The notes beneath the pieces are model-generated. The model did no database searches. It was not told the origin of the DNA and saw nothing but the letters and a program-made list of their open reading frames with translations. This document shows, one piece after another, positions 32,320 to 32,670 of a stretch of DNA of 32,670 nucleotides (its first letter is position 1; every line of letters starts with the position of its first letter). The translations under genes were made by a program, and so were the position numbers. The DNA lies in the NCBI GenBank assembly GCA_913054455.1, contig CAJXIL010000027.1, positions 1 to 32,670 on the forward strand, in the 5' to 3' direction. The stretch is from an uncultured Roseobacter sp. (GTDB lineage: Bacteria; Pseudomonadota; Alphaproteobacteria; Rhodobacterales; Rhodobacteraceae).

Positions 32320-32670
32320 GCCCCGTTCTTGACATGCGCAGGGCAGGGGTCAAGAGGAATTCGTGGAGAAAACTGCTAGGTGAGGTGGCATTGGGCGGCT
32401 TGTGGCTGGTTTGGATCACCTAGGTTCTCGAATGTCCAAGGCAGTAGCCAAACTGCCATTCAACCGTTGCAGAAAATCTCCGCGTCCGAACCGAGGGGTG
32501 GGACGCGAAGCGCCCGCCCCGTGGGGGCGGTTCGGGCGCTGCCAAAGCTGTGCTTTGGCAATTGGTAGCGCATCAAAGGTTCATGGATCAGTTTGAACTA
32601 CTGCTTAGCGGACTTGGACGAAACCGCTCTCGCGGTATTGGCGCTTTTGGCCGGTGTTGCACGGTGATCG
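32320..32670. repeat. 351-base edge region with three stacked hairpins
   Basis: No complete gene is supported. The left part is the alr leader. Three adjacent perfect inverted repeats follow: CGCGTCC/GGACGCG (32481-32507), GCGCCCG/CGGGCGC with a nested CGCCCC/GGGGCG (32510-32539) and GCCAAAG/CTTTGGC (32541-32559). At the edge, a plus frame from 32583 (MDQFELLLSGLG...) runs off the window, and another plus frame reads NYCLADLDETALAVLALLAG to a stop near 32669. I cannot tell whether either is a gene. Confidence 0.5.

Noticed and set aside
1-32670. CRISPR array, tRNA, rRNA or insertion sequence
   Set aside because: No regularly spaced direct repeats, cloverleaf-like sequence, rRNA signature or transposase was seen on either strand by eye; a covariance-model scan would be needed to exclude small RNAs.

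Overview
The window looks like chromosomal DNA from a marine alphaproteobacterium of the Roseobacter group (Rhodobacterales, close to Phaeobacter/Ruegeria-type genomes). The evidence is the gene orders tatA-tatB-tatC, surE-pcm-nlpD-like, alr-mlaE-mlaF and radA-cvpA-purF, a Rhodobacteraceae-type RNase J, two Hint_2-type proteins, a PilP-like C-terminal domain, and palindromic intergenic elements ending in a GGAATATTTT-type tail. The species assignment is inference. No rRNA, tRNA, CRISPR array, prophage or complete insertion sequence was found.

Layout. 1-1574: 3' part of RNase J (+) with a strong terminator. 1686-8283: minus-strand block holding a small basic protein, an RhlE-type DEAD-box helicase, a two-gene operon (unknown protein plus family-2 glycosyltransferase), release factor 3, and a CBS-GGDEF diguanylate cyclase. 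8500-9510: a Hint-domain protein (-). 9804-14103: plus-strand genes for an atypical SDR, an AlkC-like alkylation-repair protein, arsenite methyltransferase ArsM and a lone FbpC/PotA-type ABC ATPase. 14118-15185: a YafY/WYL regulator with a small dimeric-barrel protein (-), preceded by a perfect palindromic operator candidate. 15406-17081: tatABC (+), then a DUF815 ATPase (+). 18246-21060: surE-pcm-nlpD-like (-). 21464-23475: an SDR, a short PilP-C-like protein and a DUF2199 protein, all minus and separated by gaps rich in hairpins. 23671-28564: radA-cvpA-[Hint protein]-purF (-). 28713-32319: alr-mlaE-mlaF-[HEPN-like gene]-pqiA-like (-). 32320-32670: non-coding stacked hairpins and an unresolved edge.

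How the genes work together. Most of the window is housekeeping: RNA decay and remodelling (RNase J, RhlE), translation termination (RF3), protein export (Tat), protein and nucleotide repair (Pcm, SurE), septal amidase control (NlpD-like), purine synthesis (PurF), recombination (RadA), D-alanine supply (Alr) and retrograde lipid transport (MlaEF with a PqiA-like membrane protein).

The accessory signals are mostly inserted into these conserved operons. A low-GC HEPN-like gene is coupled to mlaF by a GTGA overlap. A Hint protein that lacks the usual nucleophilic Cys lies between cvpA and purF, beside an AT-rich gap with four GTTAAC sites and a perfect DnaA box. The start codon of radA lies inside a perfect hairpin. 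I see no defence island or complete new multigene system. The best leads are the HEPN-Mla coupling, the Hint pair, and the GTTAAC/DnaA-box region.
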